Shown: piece by piece, positions 8,887 to 18,439 of the stretch | Position numbering within the stretch: position 1 is the stretch's first letter | Layout of the letters: every line of letters begins with the position of its first letter | Origin: an uncultured Aliiroseovarius sp. | GTDB lineage: Bacteria; Pseudomonadota; Alphaproteobacteria; Rhodobacterales; Rhodobacteraceae | Assembly: GCF_947497285.1 (NCBI RefSeq) | Contig: NZ_CANMFT010000006.1 | Coordinates: 62,001-126,000 of the forward strand | Length of the DNA stretch: 64,000 bases | Reading direction: 5' to 3' | The notes under the pieces: generated by a model | The model's database searches: none | Told to the model about the DNA's origin: nothing | Seen by the model: the letters and a program-made list of their open reading frames with translations, nothing else | Program-made: the position numbers and the translations under genes

Positions 8887-10092
8887 ATGCTAGGACTCAA
8901 CAAAAAAGACACCCGTTTCTTGCTAATTGTCGTCGCTCTGACCATGGCAACACCGATCCTGCTTCAGCCCTTCCCCGAAGGATCGGGGCTGGCGCAGTTC
9001 AATGCGGGCTACCCGGATTTGATGCAACGGTTTGCCATATTCGGGATTTTCGCAATCGGCTTCAACATCCTGTTTGGGCTTACCGGCTACCTGTCCTTCG
9101 GCCACGCGGCCTTTCTGGGCATCGGGTCATATTCGGTCGTCTGGATGTATAAGCTCTTGGATTACAACGTGATCTACGGCTTGCCGCTGGCCATTGTGAT
9201 GTCGGGGATCTTCGCCCTGCTGATTGGCTATATCAGCCTGCGAAGGTCGGGCATCTACTTCTCGATCCTGACGCTCGCCTTCGCACAGATGAGCTTTAAC
9301 CTCGCCTATTCGGTGCTGACCCCGATCACCAATGGGGAAACCGGTCTTCAGGTCTATACCAACGACCCGCAGGTGCTTTTGGGCGCAACCGAGCCACGCA
9401 GCCCCCATTTCTTCGGCATTGTGATGAACAATTCGTCGAAGGTGAATGTGGGTGACTGGGTGTTCACGTTCAACAACGGCTATTACTTCTGTGCCGTGAT
9501 CGCGATCCTGGCCTTCTATTTAAGCCTGCGCATCTTTCGGTCACCCTTTGGTCTGATGCTGCGCGCAATCAAGTCAAACCAGCAACGGTTGAACTATACC
9601 GGCTTGAACGCACGGCCCTATACTTTGGCAGCGTTCGTGATTTCGGGCATGTATGCCGGTCTTGCGGGCGGTCTTATGGCCTCGATGGACCCGTTGGCTG
9701 GCGCAGAGCGGATGCAGTGGACGGCGTCGGGCGAGGTCGTTCTGATGACCATCCTTGGCGGCGTGGGCACCATGATGGGTCCCGTCCTTGGCGCGGGTGT
9801 GATCAAATACATGGAAAACATCTTTTCCAAGATAAACGATCAGGTTCTGCATGGCTGGTTCGGCTGGATGCCTGACGGGCTTGAGGATTTTGTGATCGGT
9901 ATCAGCCACTTCTTCGTCGGCAAAAGCTGGCACCTGACATCGGGTCTTTTGTTCATGATCGTCGTGATCTTCCTGCCAGGCGGCCTTGTCGAAGGTGGCC
10001 AACGGATCAGAGCGATGTTCGCCAAAAAACGCGGTGATGACGATGACGATCCCAAACACCAACCGAAACAAGCCCCTCACGTGGCCGAATAA
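8887..10092 (+). CDS. livM: Branched-chain amino acid-type ABC permease (LivM family)
   Basis: A 401-residue multi-helix permease. It has the LivM hallmarks [19 protein letters not shown] and [17 protein letters not shown], and pairs with the LivH-type protein. The cytoplasmic C-terminus is hydrophilic, with an acidic run ([10 protein letters not shown]). It starts 4 bp after the LivH gene and is followed by the two ATPase genes. Confidence 0.9.
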   Translation: MLGLNKKDTRFLLIVVALTMATPILLQPFPEGSGLAQFNAGYPDLMQRFAIFGIFAIGFNILFGLTGYLSFGHAAFLGIGSYSVVWMYKLLDYNVIYGLPLAIVMSGIFALLIGYISLRRSGIYFSILTLAFAQMSFNLAYSVLTPITNGETGLQVYTNDPQVLLGATEPRSPHFFGIVMNNSSKVNVGDWVFTFNNGYYFCAVIAILAFYLSLRIFRSPFGLMLRAIKSNQQRLNYTGLNARPYTLAAFVISGMYAGLAGGLMASMDPLAGAERMQWTASGEVVLMTILGGVGTMMGPVLGAGVIKYMENIFSKINDQVLHGWFGWMPDGLEDFVIGISHFFVGKSWHLTSGLLFMIVVIFLPGGLVEGGQRIRAMFAKKRGDDDDDPKHQPKQAPHVAE

Positions 10093-10107
10093 GAAGGAGA
10101 CGGAAAG

Positions 10108-10863
10108 ATGGGAATTCTTGAAGTCAAAGGCGTGGGCAAACGCTTCGGTGGTCTGCAGGCGCTCGGGGATGTAAACCTGAGCGTGCAACAAAACACCGTC
10201 CACGCGATCATCGGTCCAAACGGGGCTGGCAAATCGACGCTGCTGAATTGCTTCGTCGGCAAGCTGATCCCGGATACCGGCAGCGTCATGTTCGACGGCC
10301 AGTCGGTGCTGGGGCGCAGCCCGCACGAAATCAACCAGATGGGCATCAGCCGCGTGTTCCAGACGCCAGAGATCTTCAGCGATCTGAACGTCATGGAGAA
10401 CATGATGATCCCCTGCTTCGCCAAACGCGACGGCGCCTTCCGCTTGCATGCCTTTGAAGGCGTCGAGAACGAAAAGGAGCTGGTCGAAAAGGCAGAGCAG
10501 ATGTTGATCGACGTGAACATGATCGACAAGCGGTTCATGCATGCGGCCTCGATGTCGCGCGGTGACAAACGGCGGCTGGAGATGGCGATGTGCCTTGTGC
10601 AAGAACCCAAGCTTCTGCTGCTGGACGAACCCACCGCAGGCATGGCGCGCGCTGACACCAACAACACGATCGACTTGCTGAAAGAGATCAAGGAAAAGCG
10701 CGATATCACCATGGCGATCATCGAACACGACATGCACGTTGTGTTCAGCCTTGCCGAACGGATCACTGTTCTGGCGCAAGGCACGCCGTTGGTTGAAGAC
10801 ACGCCTGAAAACATCAAGGGCCACCCGAAGGTTCGGGAAGCCTATCTTGGCGAAGCGCATTAA
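10108..10863 (+). CDS. livG: Branched-chain amino acid-type ABC ATPase (LivG family)
   Basis: A 251-residue ABC ATPase with Walker A GPNGAGKST, Walker B LLLLDEPTAG and the switch His in IIEHDMHV. The signature region reads MSRGDKRRLEMAM instead of the usual LSGGQ-type sequence, a departure also seen in degree in other LivG/UrtD proteins. AGAAGGAGACGGAAAG precedes the ATG. It is coupled with the LivF-type ATPase 14 bp downstream. Confidence 0.9.
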   Translation: MGILEVKGVGKRFGGLQALGDVNLSVQQNTVHAIIGPNGAGKSTLLNCFVGKLIPDTGSVMFDGQSVLGRSPHEINQMGISRVFQTPEIFSDLNVMENMMIPCFAKRDGAFRLHAFEGVENEKELVEKAEQMLIDVNMIDKRFMHAASMSRGDKRRLEMAMCLVQEPKLLLLDEPTAGMARADTNNTIDLLKEIKEKRDITMAIIEHDMHVVFSLAERITVLAQGTPLVEDTPENIKGHPKVREAYLGEAH

Positions 10864-10877
10864 GGGAGGCCACAGAC

Positions 10878-11672
10878 ATGGCTGAAGACAAACTGCTTGA
10901 TGACGCCGCGCGTCCAGAGCGTGAGAAACGCGATTTCTCAAAGTTCCAGAACAAGGCGGCCACCGCGCCGGCCTATTTCTCGGTCTGGGATTTGCATGCC
11001 TATTATGGCGAAAGCTACATCGTGCAAGGGGTCAGTTTCACCGTCCATGAAGGTGAAATTCTTGCCCTGCTGGGGCGCAACGGGGCGGGTAAGACCTCGA
11101 CCTTGCGCGCGATTGCCCGGCTGGACGATCCGATGCTCACGCACGGTGAAATCTGGCTGGATCACCAGCATTTGCACGACCGCAAAAGCTATGAGGCGGC
11201 GCAGCTTGGAATGGCGCTGGTGCCAGAAGACCGGCGGATCATCCAAGGCCTGACGGTTGAAGAAAACTTGCAACTGGCCCAGATCATCGAACCGGTGGGT
11301 TGGTCATTAGACCGGATCTATGATCTGTTTCCGCGCCTTAAAGAGCGCCGCAAACAGGAAGGCACGACCTTGTCGGGTGGCGAACAGCAAATGCTGGCCA
11401 TCGCCCGCGCGCTGGCGCGTGACATCAAGGTGCTGCTGCTGGATGAACCCTATGAGGGGCTGGCCCCGGTGATCGTGGACGAGATCGAAAAGACGCTCAA
11501 CATCATCAAAGAGCAGGGCATCACAACGGTGATCGTCGAACAGAACGCGGTGCGTGCGCTGGAACTGGCAGACCGTGCGGTTATCTTGGACACCGGCAGC
11601 GTGGTGTTTGATGGCACGGCCCAGGAAGTGCTGGATAACGAAGCCTTGCGGATGGAATACCTCGCGATCTGA
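10878..11672 (+). CDS. livF: Branched-chain amino acid-type ABC ATPase (LivF family)
   Basis: A 264-residue ABC ATPase with Walker A GRNGAGKTS, signature LSGGEQQM, Walker B VLLLDEPYEG and switch region VEQNAVRA. An N-terminal extension of about 35 charged residues precedes the first beta strand (YFSVWDLHAYYGE). It is the last gene of the importer operon and is followed by a factor-independent terminator. Confidence 0.9.
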   Translation: MAEDKLLDDAARPEREKRDFSKFQNKAATAPAYFSVWDLHAYYGESYIVQGVSFTVHEGEILALLGRNGAGKTSTLRAIARLDDPMLTHGEIWLDHQHLHDRKSYEAAQLGMALVPEDRRIIQGLTVEENLQLAQIIEPVGWSLDRIYDLFPRLKERRKQEGTTLSGGEQQMLAIARALARDIKVLLLDEPYEGLAPVIVDEIEKTLNIIKEQGITTVIVEQNAVRALELADRAVILDTGSVVFDGTAQEVLDNEALRMEYLAI

Positions 11673-11735
11673 GCCTGCTGATCCGCCACGCCAAGCCTAA
11701 TTGCTTGAAACCCGCATACTGGCTGCAGGATCCTT

Positions 11736-11772
11736 AAAAAGAGCTGGTGCGAACGCATCGGCTCTTTTCTTT
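11736..11772 (+). terminator. Factor-independent terminator of the liv-type operon
   Basis: AAAAGAGC at 11737-11744 pairs with GCTCTTTT at 11761-11768. The inner arms GGTGCG and CGCATC extend the stem around an AA loop. The T-rich tail runs TTTTCTTTTC. It stands about 65 bp after the last ATPase gene and before the lipoprotein gene. Confidence 0.75.
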
Positions 11773-11888
11773 TCTGCCCCTGGTGGCAGGTTCCCGCTTG
11801 TCCCAAAGAAAAGCGTAAGTCCCCCATTCACTTAGCCAGCCGAACGCGCAACTATGTGTGCAATAAGAATTTCTTCTAGGAGGTAATC

Positions 11889-12173
11889 ATGAAGAAAACC
11901 GTTCTGACACTCGCTTGTGTCGCGTCGCTTGCTCTTTCGGCCTGTATGAGTCGTCCTTTGACGGATCAGGAAAAAACAGTCGCCGGGGGCGTTGCCGGTA
12001 TCGCGGCAGGTCTGATCACGGCCAATGCCATCGGGGCAAACAAGAACTGGACTGTGCTGACAACCTTGGCAGGTGCTGCCGCCGGGATCATGGTTGCCCG
12101 CAACAGCTATACCAACCAATGCGCCTATTCGAACGGCGACGGCACCTATCGCACCCGGCCCTGCCCGGTCTGA
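11889..12173 (+). CDS. Small lipoprotein with glycine-zipper segment
   Basis: A 94-residue protein with a lipoprotein signal (LALSAC lipobox, Cys19). A Gly/Ala-rich hydrophobic segment follows (VAGGVAGIAAGLITANAIGA), with a second one later, resembling glycine-zipper outer-membrane lipoproteins. Two further Cys lie near the C-terminus. A perfect AGGAGGT precedes the ATG. It is a single gene after the liv-type operon terminator. The function is not recognisable beyond an envelope role. Confidence 0.75.
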   Translation: MKKTVLTLACVASLALSACMSRPLTDQEKTVAGGVAGIAAGLITANAIGANKNWTVLTTLAGAAAGIMVARNSYTNQCAYSNGDGTYRTRPCPV

Positions 12174-12199
12174 TAGACGAGATCTCGGACCGCGCGGGC

Positions 12200-13003
12200 T
12201 TACTGCGCGGTCCACCCCCCATCTATCGGAATGGTCGTTCCGGTAATGTTGTGGGCCACCCTCTGACACAGAAACGCAGCCAACGCGCCGATTTCGGACG
12301 GGTCTGACGTCCGTTGGCTGGGTTGTTTTTCTGAAAGAAGATCGGCAATCCCCGCATCGCGATCCCCACCGTGCAATGCGGCGCGCGCCTGTATCTGTGG
12401 CTCGATGATGGCTGTTTCTGTCCATCCCGGCGCAATGCAGTTCACCGTTACCCCACCTTTGATGCGGTCGCCTTTGTTGGCATATTCCAGCGCCGCAACC
12501 CGGCTCAGACCAACCAACCCGAATTTCGCAGCCACATACGGCGCCTTGTCCTTCGATGCCACCAGCCCGTGAACCGATGCGATGTTGATCACCCGGCCAT
12601 AGCCGCGCGCCGCCATGGCGGGCATCAGGGCTTGCATGGTGTGAAATGCAGCCGACAAGTTTACATCCAGGATCGCGGACCATGTGTCGCGCGGCATGTC
12701 GGCCAAAGGCGCGGTGTGCTGAATGCCTGCGTTGTTGACCAGTATATCCACATCCCCCCATGCCGCTACGTCGGCCATCATGGCATCGATCGCGGACAGA
12801 TCCCGCAGATCGCCGGGAAAGAACCGCGCCGCACTGGCACCCAGAGCGACAAGTTCGTCACAAACCTGCGCCGCCTCATCCGGTGTCGCCAACCCATGCA
12901 CGCCCACCCGTGCGCCCGCCTGTGCCAGGCTTTTTGCGACAGCCAGTCCGATCCCTTGAACCGATCCCGTGACCAATGCGGTCTTGCCGTTCAAATCCTT
13001 CAT
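12200..13003 (-). CDS. bdhA: 3-hydroxybutyrate dehydrogenase (SDR)
   Basis: A 267-residue short-chain dehydrogenase. The cofactor motif is TGSVQGIG, and the NNAGIQH, Ser143, Tyr156 and Lys160 (YVAAK) catalytic set is present. The C-terminus DGGWTAQ is typical of D-3-hydroxybutyrate dehydrogenases, which oxidise 3-hydroxybutyrate to acetoacetate with NAD in polyhydroxybutyrate turnover. The start at 13003 follows GGAGG and overlaps the TGA of the acyl-CoA synthetase gene by four bases, so the two are co-translated. A generic SDR assignment would be the fallback, but the hallmark motifs argue for BDH. Confidence 0.85.
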   Translation of the reverse strand: MKDLNGKTALVTGSVQGIGLAVAKSLAQAGARVGVHGLATPDEAAQVCDELVALGASAARFFPGDLRDLSAIDAMMADVAAWGDVDILVNNAGIQHTAPLADMPRDTWSAILDVNLSAAFHTMQALMPAMAARGYGRVINIASVHGLVASKDKAPYVAAKFGLVGLSRVAALEYANKGDRIKGGVTVNCIAPGWTETAIIEPQIQARAALHGGDRDAGIADLLSEKQPSQRTSDPSEIGALAAFLCQRVAHNITGTTIPIDGGWTAQ

Positions 13004-14514
13004 GTGGCGTCCTCCATACGGCGTCTGAGTTCCGTCTTCAAAACCTTGCCATAGTTGTTTTTGGGCAATTCTTGCAGCTGAATATAGGATTTCGGGCGTT
13101 TGAAACGTGCGATTTGTGTAAGGCAGTGGGCATCCAGAACCGCCTGATCGAACGCAGTTCCGGGCGTCATGACCACGAATGCCACGACCTCTTCGCCCCA
13201 TTCGGCGTTGGGGCGGCCCACCACACTGACCTCATGCACCTCGGGATGGGACAGCAGCGCCTCTTCCACCTCGCGGGGGTAAATATTCGTGCCGCCCGAA
13301 ATGATGACGTCCTTCGACCGGTCGCGCAGGGTCAGATAGCCCTCTTCGTCCAGAAACCCCATATCCCCGGTTTTCAACCAACCGTTCACCAAGGTTTTCG
13401 CAGTCGCATCAGGGTTTTGCCAATATCCGGGCATGACCGGGGTGCCGCGCACCATGATCTCGCCCACTTCGCCATTGGGTAAGGGGGTGCCGTCTGTGCC
13501 TCCGATCTGCACTTCGACCACGCTTTGTGCCCGACCAACCGACCCCAACCGTTCACGCCAGCGAGGGTGATCACGATCTGCAACATCATCGCGCGACAAA
13601 GCCGTGATTGCCATCGGGCATTCGCCCTGACCATAGATTTGCACGAAACGCGGTCCGAACCAGTCCACCGCGTCGACGATATCGGCCAGATACATCGGGC
13701 CACCACCATAAATGACCGTCTTGATCCCTTCGCCCCGCAAGCCTTTGGCCTTGGCGACATCGGTCACGCGCCGCACCATTGTTGGGGCCATGAACATTGA
13801 CAACGGACCATGATCACGGGCCATGTCGAGCAACTCGACCTCGTCAAACCCACCCGAGACCGGTGTGATGTGACGTGCGCCCTTGGCCACATGGATGGGT
13901 GCATAGATCCCGGCGCCATGGCTCATCGGTGCGATATAAAAGGCCGCGTCCTGCGATGACACCTCGTCGCAATCCAATACAAAGCTGAGCGAGGTCGATC
14001 GCAGCATTCCATGGCTGATAAAGACACCCTTGGGCTTGCCGGTCGTGCCTGAGGTGTAAAACAACCATGCCAGATCACTGTCTTCACGCGCGACCAGAGG
14101 GACCGGCGCATGCGCACACATCTCGCCGAAGGCTTCGCTTTTCACATCAACCAGAGGCACAGTCGTCGCCAGAGCGAGCTCAGCACCCAGTTCCGGCGTG
14201 ACAAGGCACAGCTTTGCCCCGGCATTTTCAAGGATGAACGCCGCCTCGTTCGCGTGAAGCTTGGCATTGATGGGCACCACCGCGGCACCACGCGCCCAAA
14301 TGCCGAAAAACGCCACAAGGTATTCCGGGCAGTTCTTCATGAACATCGCCACACGATCACCTGGGCCGATGTCTCGGGCGCCAAGCGCTGCCGACAGCCC
14401 TTGGGCTGCGCGTAAAAATTGCGCGTAGTTATAGACTTGCGTCGCGCCAAGGAACAAAGCTGGACGATCACCATGCACCTTCGCCGTGCGCTCCAACCAC
14501 AAAGCGAGGTTCAT
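13000..14514 (-). CDS. Acyl-CoA synthetase / AMP-dependent ligase
   Basis: A 504-residue class I adenylate-forming enzyme. The ATP motif is YTSGTTGKPKG, the adenylate-binding A5-like motif is IYGQGECPM, and GWLKTGDMGFLDEEGYL and the C-terminal Lys in NNYGKVLKTEL are present. It should activate a carboxylic acid to its acyl-CoA; chain length cannot be read. The ATG at 14514 follows GGAG. It is the first gene of a two-gene operon with 3-hydroxybutyrate dehydrogenase and is divergent from a PAS-LuxR regulator across 183 bp. Confidence 0.88.
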   Translation of the reverse strand: MNLALWLERTAKVHGDRPALFLGATQVYNYAQFLRAAQGLSAALGARDIGPGDRVAMFMKNCPEYLVAFFGIWARGAAVVPINAKLHANEAAFILENAGAKLCLVTPELGAELALATTVPLVDVKSEAFGEMCAHAPVPLVAREDSDLAWLFYTSGTTGKPKGVFISHGMLRSTSLSFVLDCDEVSSQDAAFYIAPMSHGAGIYAPIHVAKGARHITPVSGGFDEVELLDMARDHGPLSMFMAPTMVRRVTDVAKAKGLRGEGIKTVIYGGGPMYLADIVDAVDWFGPRFVQIYGQGECPMAITALSRDDVADRDHPRWRERLGSVGRAQSVVEVQIGGTDGTPLPNGEVGEIMVRGTPVMPGYWQNPDATAKTLVNGWLKTGDMGFLDEEGYLTLRDRSKDVIISGGTNIYPREVEEALLSHPEVHEVSVVGRPNAEWGEEVVAFVVMTPGTAFDQAVLDAHCLTQIARFKRPKSYIQLQELPKNNYGKVLKTELRRRMEDAT

Positions 14515-14697
14515 TTGTGCACTCCATAAGCAAGCGACCAGCCAGTAGACGTGCCAAGTGTTGCGTTGCCCATTGCATTTCCCCCAAAAGAAAACCAAGC
14601 GTTCATGACAACTATCTGACGCGGCACACCCGCCACGCAAGCCCTGTAAAAATACCACCCGTTTGAAATGGCCCGCATTTCTTGGCAGGATACCCGT

Positions 14698-15240
14698 ATG
14701 ACCCTGATGGACATCGCTTTCATGCACGCCCCCACCGGCCTGGCGCTGACGGAAAACCGCATCGTGCGTCAATGCAACCTGCGCTTTGCCGAGGTTTTCG
14801 GGGCCGAGGTCGCCTCATTTGCAGACATGCCATTGGAGCGGCTGTATCCGTCCCTGCATGACTATGAAAAGGTGGAACGCGTGGGCGGGGATATTCTGCG
14901 TGAAACCGGGCGCTATGAAGACGAACGTGTCATGCGGCGCCTTGGCGGAGAGCTGTTCTGGTGTCGCGTGCGTGGCACCAGCCTGACGCCGGGCGATCCC
15001 TTCAAACAAGGCGTCTGGAGCTTTGCAGACCTGTCTGCCGAACGCCCGGTCGTCGCGCTGACACCGCGAGAACGCGAGGTGGCGATCCTGACTTGCCAAG
15101 GCAAGACCTCGAAGGAAATCGGGCTGTCGCTTGGGCTGAGTTATCGAACCGTCGAAGCGCACCGCGCCCGTTTGTTGCAGAAATTTGGTGCGCGCAAGCT
15201 GCCCGAACTTGTTGCCAAGTTCTCGGGCATGCCGCTCTAG
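14698..15240 (+). CDS. PAS domain LuxR-type transcriptional regulator
   Basis: A 180-residue regulator. Residues 5-115 form a PAS-like sensor domain (APTGLALTENRIVRQCNLRF). Residues 118-175 form a LuxR-type helix-turn-helix (LTPREREVAILTCQGKTSKE, then SYRTVEAHRARLLQKF). The start at 14698 has GGCAGGA upstream; an ATG nine bases later is an alternative. Being divergent from the acyl-CoA synthetase/BDH operon, it is the natural candidate for its control. The PAS ligand is unknown. Confidence 0.85.
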   Translation: MTLMDIAFMHAPTGLALTENRIVRQCNLRFAEVFGAEVASFADMPLERLYPSLHDYEKVERVGGDILRETGRYEDERVMRRLGGELFWCRVRGTSLTPGDPFKQGVWSFADLSAERPVVALTPREREVAILTCQGKTSKEIGLSLGLSYRTVEAHRARLLQKFGARKLPELVAKFSGMPL

Positions 15241-15346
15241 GTGTTAACCAAATGCTGATTATACCCACCGGCTTTAACGAACCGGTAACGCTTGGCGTCT
15301 AGCGTGATCCTTGGTGGGGGCTTCGATAGAAACCGGAGCCTGGGAC

Positions 15347-15742
15347 ATGGAATTCACGATACCTGCACCGCTTGGGGCACATGCCAACCTGTTGGCCCAA
15401 ACACCTGTGCGCAAACCGCCAGACATTTCAAAAGTGGAAACGGCGCCAGACGCAGGCAAAGCGCGCGCCGACATGCACAATTCGAAAGATCATGGGCAGA
15501 CTCCGCAAAAGACAGAGCCAAGGACGGGACTGTCAGACCGGTTGGACATCGACACCAACCAACCCGTGGGGCCACCACCAAGCTTTCAGGTGAATGTGTT
15601 GGAGATGGAGCACCGACTTCAGCAAAAACTCGCACGGCTCGAAGCTGTTCGGGCGCAAGACGCACCGCAAAACTTCGCCACGTCCCGTCCAGTTGAAACG
15701 ACCGACACAAGCACCAACGACTTAGGCGCGTCCGACGCCTAG
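15347..15742 (+). CDS. Hypothetical protein, hydrophilic
   Basis: A 131-residue, hydrophilic, low-complexity protein (MEFTIPAPLGAHANLLAQTP onward) rich in Thr, Pro, Asp and Gln. A short predicted helix (NVLEMEHRLQQKLARLEAVR) sits near the C-terminus. There is no signal peptide or membrane segment, and I do not recognise a family. A GTTAACC element occurs at about 15242-15250, upstream of the start, together with the inverted repeat ACCGG-N10-CCGGT. Coding is supported by position and third-base bias only. Confidence 0.5.
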   Translation: MEFTIPAPLGAHANLLAQTPVRKPPDISKVETAPDAGKARADMHNSKDHGQTPQKTEPRTGLSDRLDIDTNQPVGPPPSFQVNVLEMEHRLQQKLARLEAVRAQDAPQNFATSRPVETTDTSTNDLGASDA

Positions 15743-15913
15743 CACATCAGGGTCTGTCGGCGTGTTTTCATGCGCCAGCATGCGCGCGACAGCTGTCGAA
15801 TTTCCAATTTCGCCAACCTTCTCGCTTTTCTCCCCTTACGTAGCGTCCTATAAGCCTTGCAATCAAACATTGCCCGCGCGAACAATGGGCAGAGAAAAAA
15901 AGGGCGAGGACCC

Positions 15914-16414
15914 ATGACCAAAAAACATCATGAAAATGACGTTGCCTTCATCGAGTCACTGGCAAAAGTCTTGCAGGAAAACGACCTGACCGAATTGGAA
16001 GTCATGCGCGACTATGGCGAAAATGACAGCCTGAGCGTGCGGGTCAGCCGCGCAAAAGAAATCGTCACCCAAATGGCTGCGCCGATGGCTGCCGCACCTG
16101 CGGCTCCAGCGGCGGTTGCCCCTGTGGCCTCTGACGCGCCTACAGCTCCCGCTCCGGCAGCTTCGGACCCGGCAAACCACCCCGGTGTGGTGCCTTCGCC
16201 AATGGTCGGCACAGTGTATTTGCAGGCCGAACCCGGCACGCCCGCTTTTGTGAACGTGGGCGACAAGGTTGCCGAAGGTCAGACCGTTCTGATCGTGGAA
16301 GCCATGAAGACCATGAACCAGATCCCCGCCCCACGCGCGGGCACGGTCAAACGCATTCTGGTCGAAGATGGTGCCCCGGTCGAATTTGGCGCACCTCTGA
16401 TGATCATCGAATAA
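15914..16414 (+). CDS. accB: Biotin carboxyl carrier protein of acetyl-CoA carboxylase
   Basis: A 166-residue protein with a helical N-terminal region and an Ala/Pro-rich flexible linker (residues 54-85). The C-terminal biotinyl domain carries the EAMKTMN motif, with Lys132 as the biotin site. It carries the carboxyl group between biotin carboxylase and carboxyltransferase in the first step of fatty acid synthesis. The start at 15914 follows GGGCGAGGA. It is paired with accC 10 bp downstream. Confidence 0.97.
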   Translation: MTKKHHENDVAFIESLAKVLQENDLTELEVMRDYGENDSLSVRVSRAKEIVTQMAAPMAAAPAAPAAVAPVASDAPTAPAPAASDPANHPGVVPSPMVGTVYLQAEPGTPAFVNVGDKVAEGQTVLIVEAMKTMNQIPAPRAGTVKRILVEDGAPVEFGAPLMIIE

Positions 16415-16424
16415 GGGACAGAGC

Positions 16425-17777
16425 ATGGCCCATTTCGATAAAATCCTGATCGCCAACCGAGGAGAAATCGCCCTGCGTGTCATCCGCGCGGCCCGCGAGA
16501 TGGGGATCAAGACCGTAGCCGTTCATTCGACGGCCGACGTGGACGCCATGCATGTGCGCATGGCCGATGAAAGCGTCTGCATCGGCCCCCCCTCCAGCAC
16601 CGACAGCTATCTTTCCATCCCCGCGATCATCGCAGCCTGCGAGATTACCGGCGCACAAGCCGTACATCCCGGCTATGGTTTTCTGTCCGAGAACGAACAA
16701 TTCGTTCAGGTTCTGGAAGATCACGAAATAACGTTCATCGGTCCATCGGCAGAACATATCCGCATGATGGGGGATAAGATCACCGCCAAGGAAACCGCGA
16801 TCAACTTGGGCATTCCCGTTGTGCCGGGATCGGCAGGTGGTGTGCCTGACCTCAAGACGGCGCGCAAGGTTGCCGCTGAAATGGGCTATCCGGTGATCAT
16901 CAAAGCGACCGCCGGCGGTGGTGGGCGTGGGATGAAGGTTGCCGCGACCGAAGCCGATATCGACACCGCGTTTTCAACCGCAAGATCCGAGTCAAAAGCT
17001 GCCTTCGGCAATGACGAAGTCTATATGGAGAAATACCTTCAAAAGCCGCGTCACATCGAAGTGCAGGTCTTTGGCGACGGCCAAGGTGGCGGGGTGCATT
17101 TAGCCGAGCGTGACTGCTCGCTTCAGCGCCGTCACCAGAAGGTTTTTGAAGAGGCGCCCGGCCCCAGCATCTCGCCTGAAGAGCGCGCGCGCATTGGTGG
17201 GATTTGTGCCGACGCGATCGCTGAAATGGGCTATCGCGGCGCTGGCACAATCGAGTTCCTGTATGAAGACGGCGAGTTCTATTTCATCGAAATGAATACG
17301 CGCCTGCAGGTGGAACACCCTGTCACCGAAGCGATTTTCGGTGTCGATCTGGTGCGCGAACAAATTCGCGTCGCCGAAGGGTTGCCACTGTCTTTTGGAC
17401 AAGACGATCTTTTGCTGAACGGTCACGCGATCGAGATCAGGATCAACGCCGAACGACTTCCCAACTTTGCCCCCTGCCCCGGCAAGATCACCCAGTATCA
17501 TGCGCCGGGCGGCTTGGGGGTGCGGATGGACAGCGCGCTTTACGATGGCTATTCGATCCCGCCGTATTACGACAGTTTGATTGGCAAGCTGATCGTTCAC
17601 GGACGCGACCGGGCAGAAGCGCTGGCGCGCCTGAACCGCGCCCTAAGCGAACTTATCGTGGACGGGATCGAGACGACCGTGCCGCTGTTCCATCAGTTGC
17701 TGGCAGAGGAAGATATCCACTCTGGCAACTACAACATCCACTGGCTGGAACGCTGGCTTGCCGAAAATCTGGGCTAG
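16425..17777 (+). CDS. accC: Biotin carboxylase subunit of acetyl-CoA carboxylase
   Basis: A 450-residue ATP-grasp carboxylase of normal length. The N-terminus [17 protein letters not shown], the glycine-rich ATP loop [10 protein letters not shown], the [10 protein letters not shown] strand and the active-site [14 protein letters not shown] are all present. It carboxylates biotin on AccB with ATP and bicarbonate. It forms an operon with accB and runs into aat 5 bp downstream. Confidence 0.98.
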   Translation: MAHFDKILIANRGEIALRVIRAAREMGIKTVAVHSTADVDAMHVRMADESVCIGPPSSTDSYLSIPAIIAACEITGAQAVHPGYGFLSENEQFVQVLEDHEITFIGPSAEHIRMMGDKITAKETAINLGIPVVPGSAGGVPDLKTARKVAAEMGYPVIIKATAGGGGRGMKVAATEADIDTAFSTARSESKAAFGNDEVYMEKYLQKPRHIEVQVFGDGQGGGVHLAERDCSLQRRHQKVFEEAPGPSISPEERARIGGICADAIAEMGYRGAGTIEFLYEDGEFYFIEMNTRLQVEHPVTEAIFGVDLVREQIRVAEGLPLSFGQDDLLLNGHAIEIRINAERLPNFAPCPGKITQYHAPGGLGVRMDSALYDGYSIPPYYDSLIGKLIVHGRDRAEALARLNRALSELIVDGIETTVPLFHQLLAEEDIHSGNYNIHWLERWLAENLG

Positions 17778-17782
17778 GGCGT

Positions 17783-18439
17783 TTGACCTCGCGCAAGGAT
17801 CTGCCGACCCTTGATGCCGATCTGTTGCTGCGCGCCTATGCCATGGGCGTTTTCCCAATGGCAGATAGCCGTGATGACCCGCGTGTTTTTTGGGTGGACC
17901 CCGAGGCGCGCGGGATCATACCGCTGGACCGGTTTCACATCTCGCGCAGCTTGGCACGCACGATCCGGCGCACGCCATATCAGGTGACGCTGAACCGCGA
18001 TTTCGAAGGCACCGTCACAGCCTGCGCAGACCGCGAAGAAAGCTGGATCAACGCCACAATCTTTGGGCTATACAAAGACTTGCACGCCATGGGCCACGCG
18101 CATTCGCTTGAATTGTGGGACGGGTCCGACTTGGTCGGCGGCGTCTACGGCGTGACCCTGGGTCGGGCGTTCTTTGGCGAAAGCATGTTCTCGCGCCGTC
18201 GTGACGCCTCGAAAATCGCGTTGGCCTATCTGGTCGCCCATCTGCGCAACACGGGTTTTACGCTGTTTGATACGCAGTTCCTAACGCCGCATCTGGCAAG
18301 TCTCGGCGCAGAGGAGATCACCCGCGCGGCGTATCACGACCTGTTGGAGACGGCCTTGTCAGAGGGGCGCGCAGACATTCTGGCCTACCCTCTTCCCGAC
18401 GCTTACTCGGTAACGCAGCGAAGCACCCAGACATCGTAG
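17783..18439 (+). CDS. aat: Leucyl/phenylalanyl-tRNA--protein transferase
   Basis: A 218-residue enzyme that adds Leu or Phe from tRNA to basic N-termini, marking proteins for ClpS/ClpAP. Recognisable blocks are LLLRAYAMGVFPMADS, WVDPEARGIIPLDRFHISRS, ESWIN and GRAFFGESMFSR. The best start is a TTG at 17783, just before the conserved N-terminus; no ATG fits. The last 37 bp overlap the 3' end of the convergent DUF2155 gene. Confidence 0.93.
   Translation: MTSRKDLPTLDADLLLRAYAMGVFPMADSRDDPRVFWVDPEARGIIPLDRFHISRSLARTIRRTPYQVTLNRDFEGTVTACADREESWINATIFGLYKDLHAMGHAHSLELWDGSDLVGGVYGVTLGRAFFGESMFSRRRDASKIALAYLVAHLRNTGFTLFDTQFLTPHLASLGAEEITRAAYHDLLETALSEGRADILAYPLPDAYSVTQRSTQTS

Noticed and set aside
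9574-10941. 455-codon minus-strand frame across livM and livG
   Set aside because: It crosses two well-supported genes and its His/Arg-rich translation is typical of an antisense shadow.
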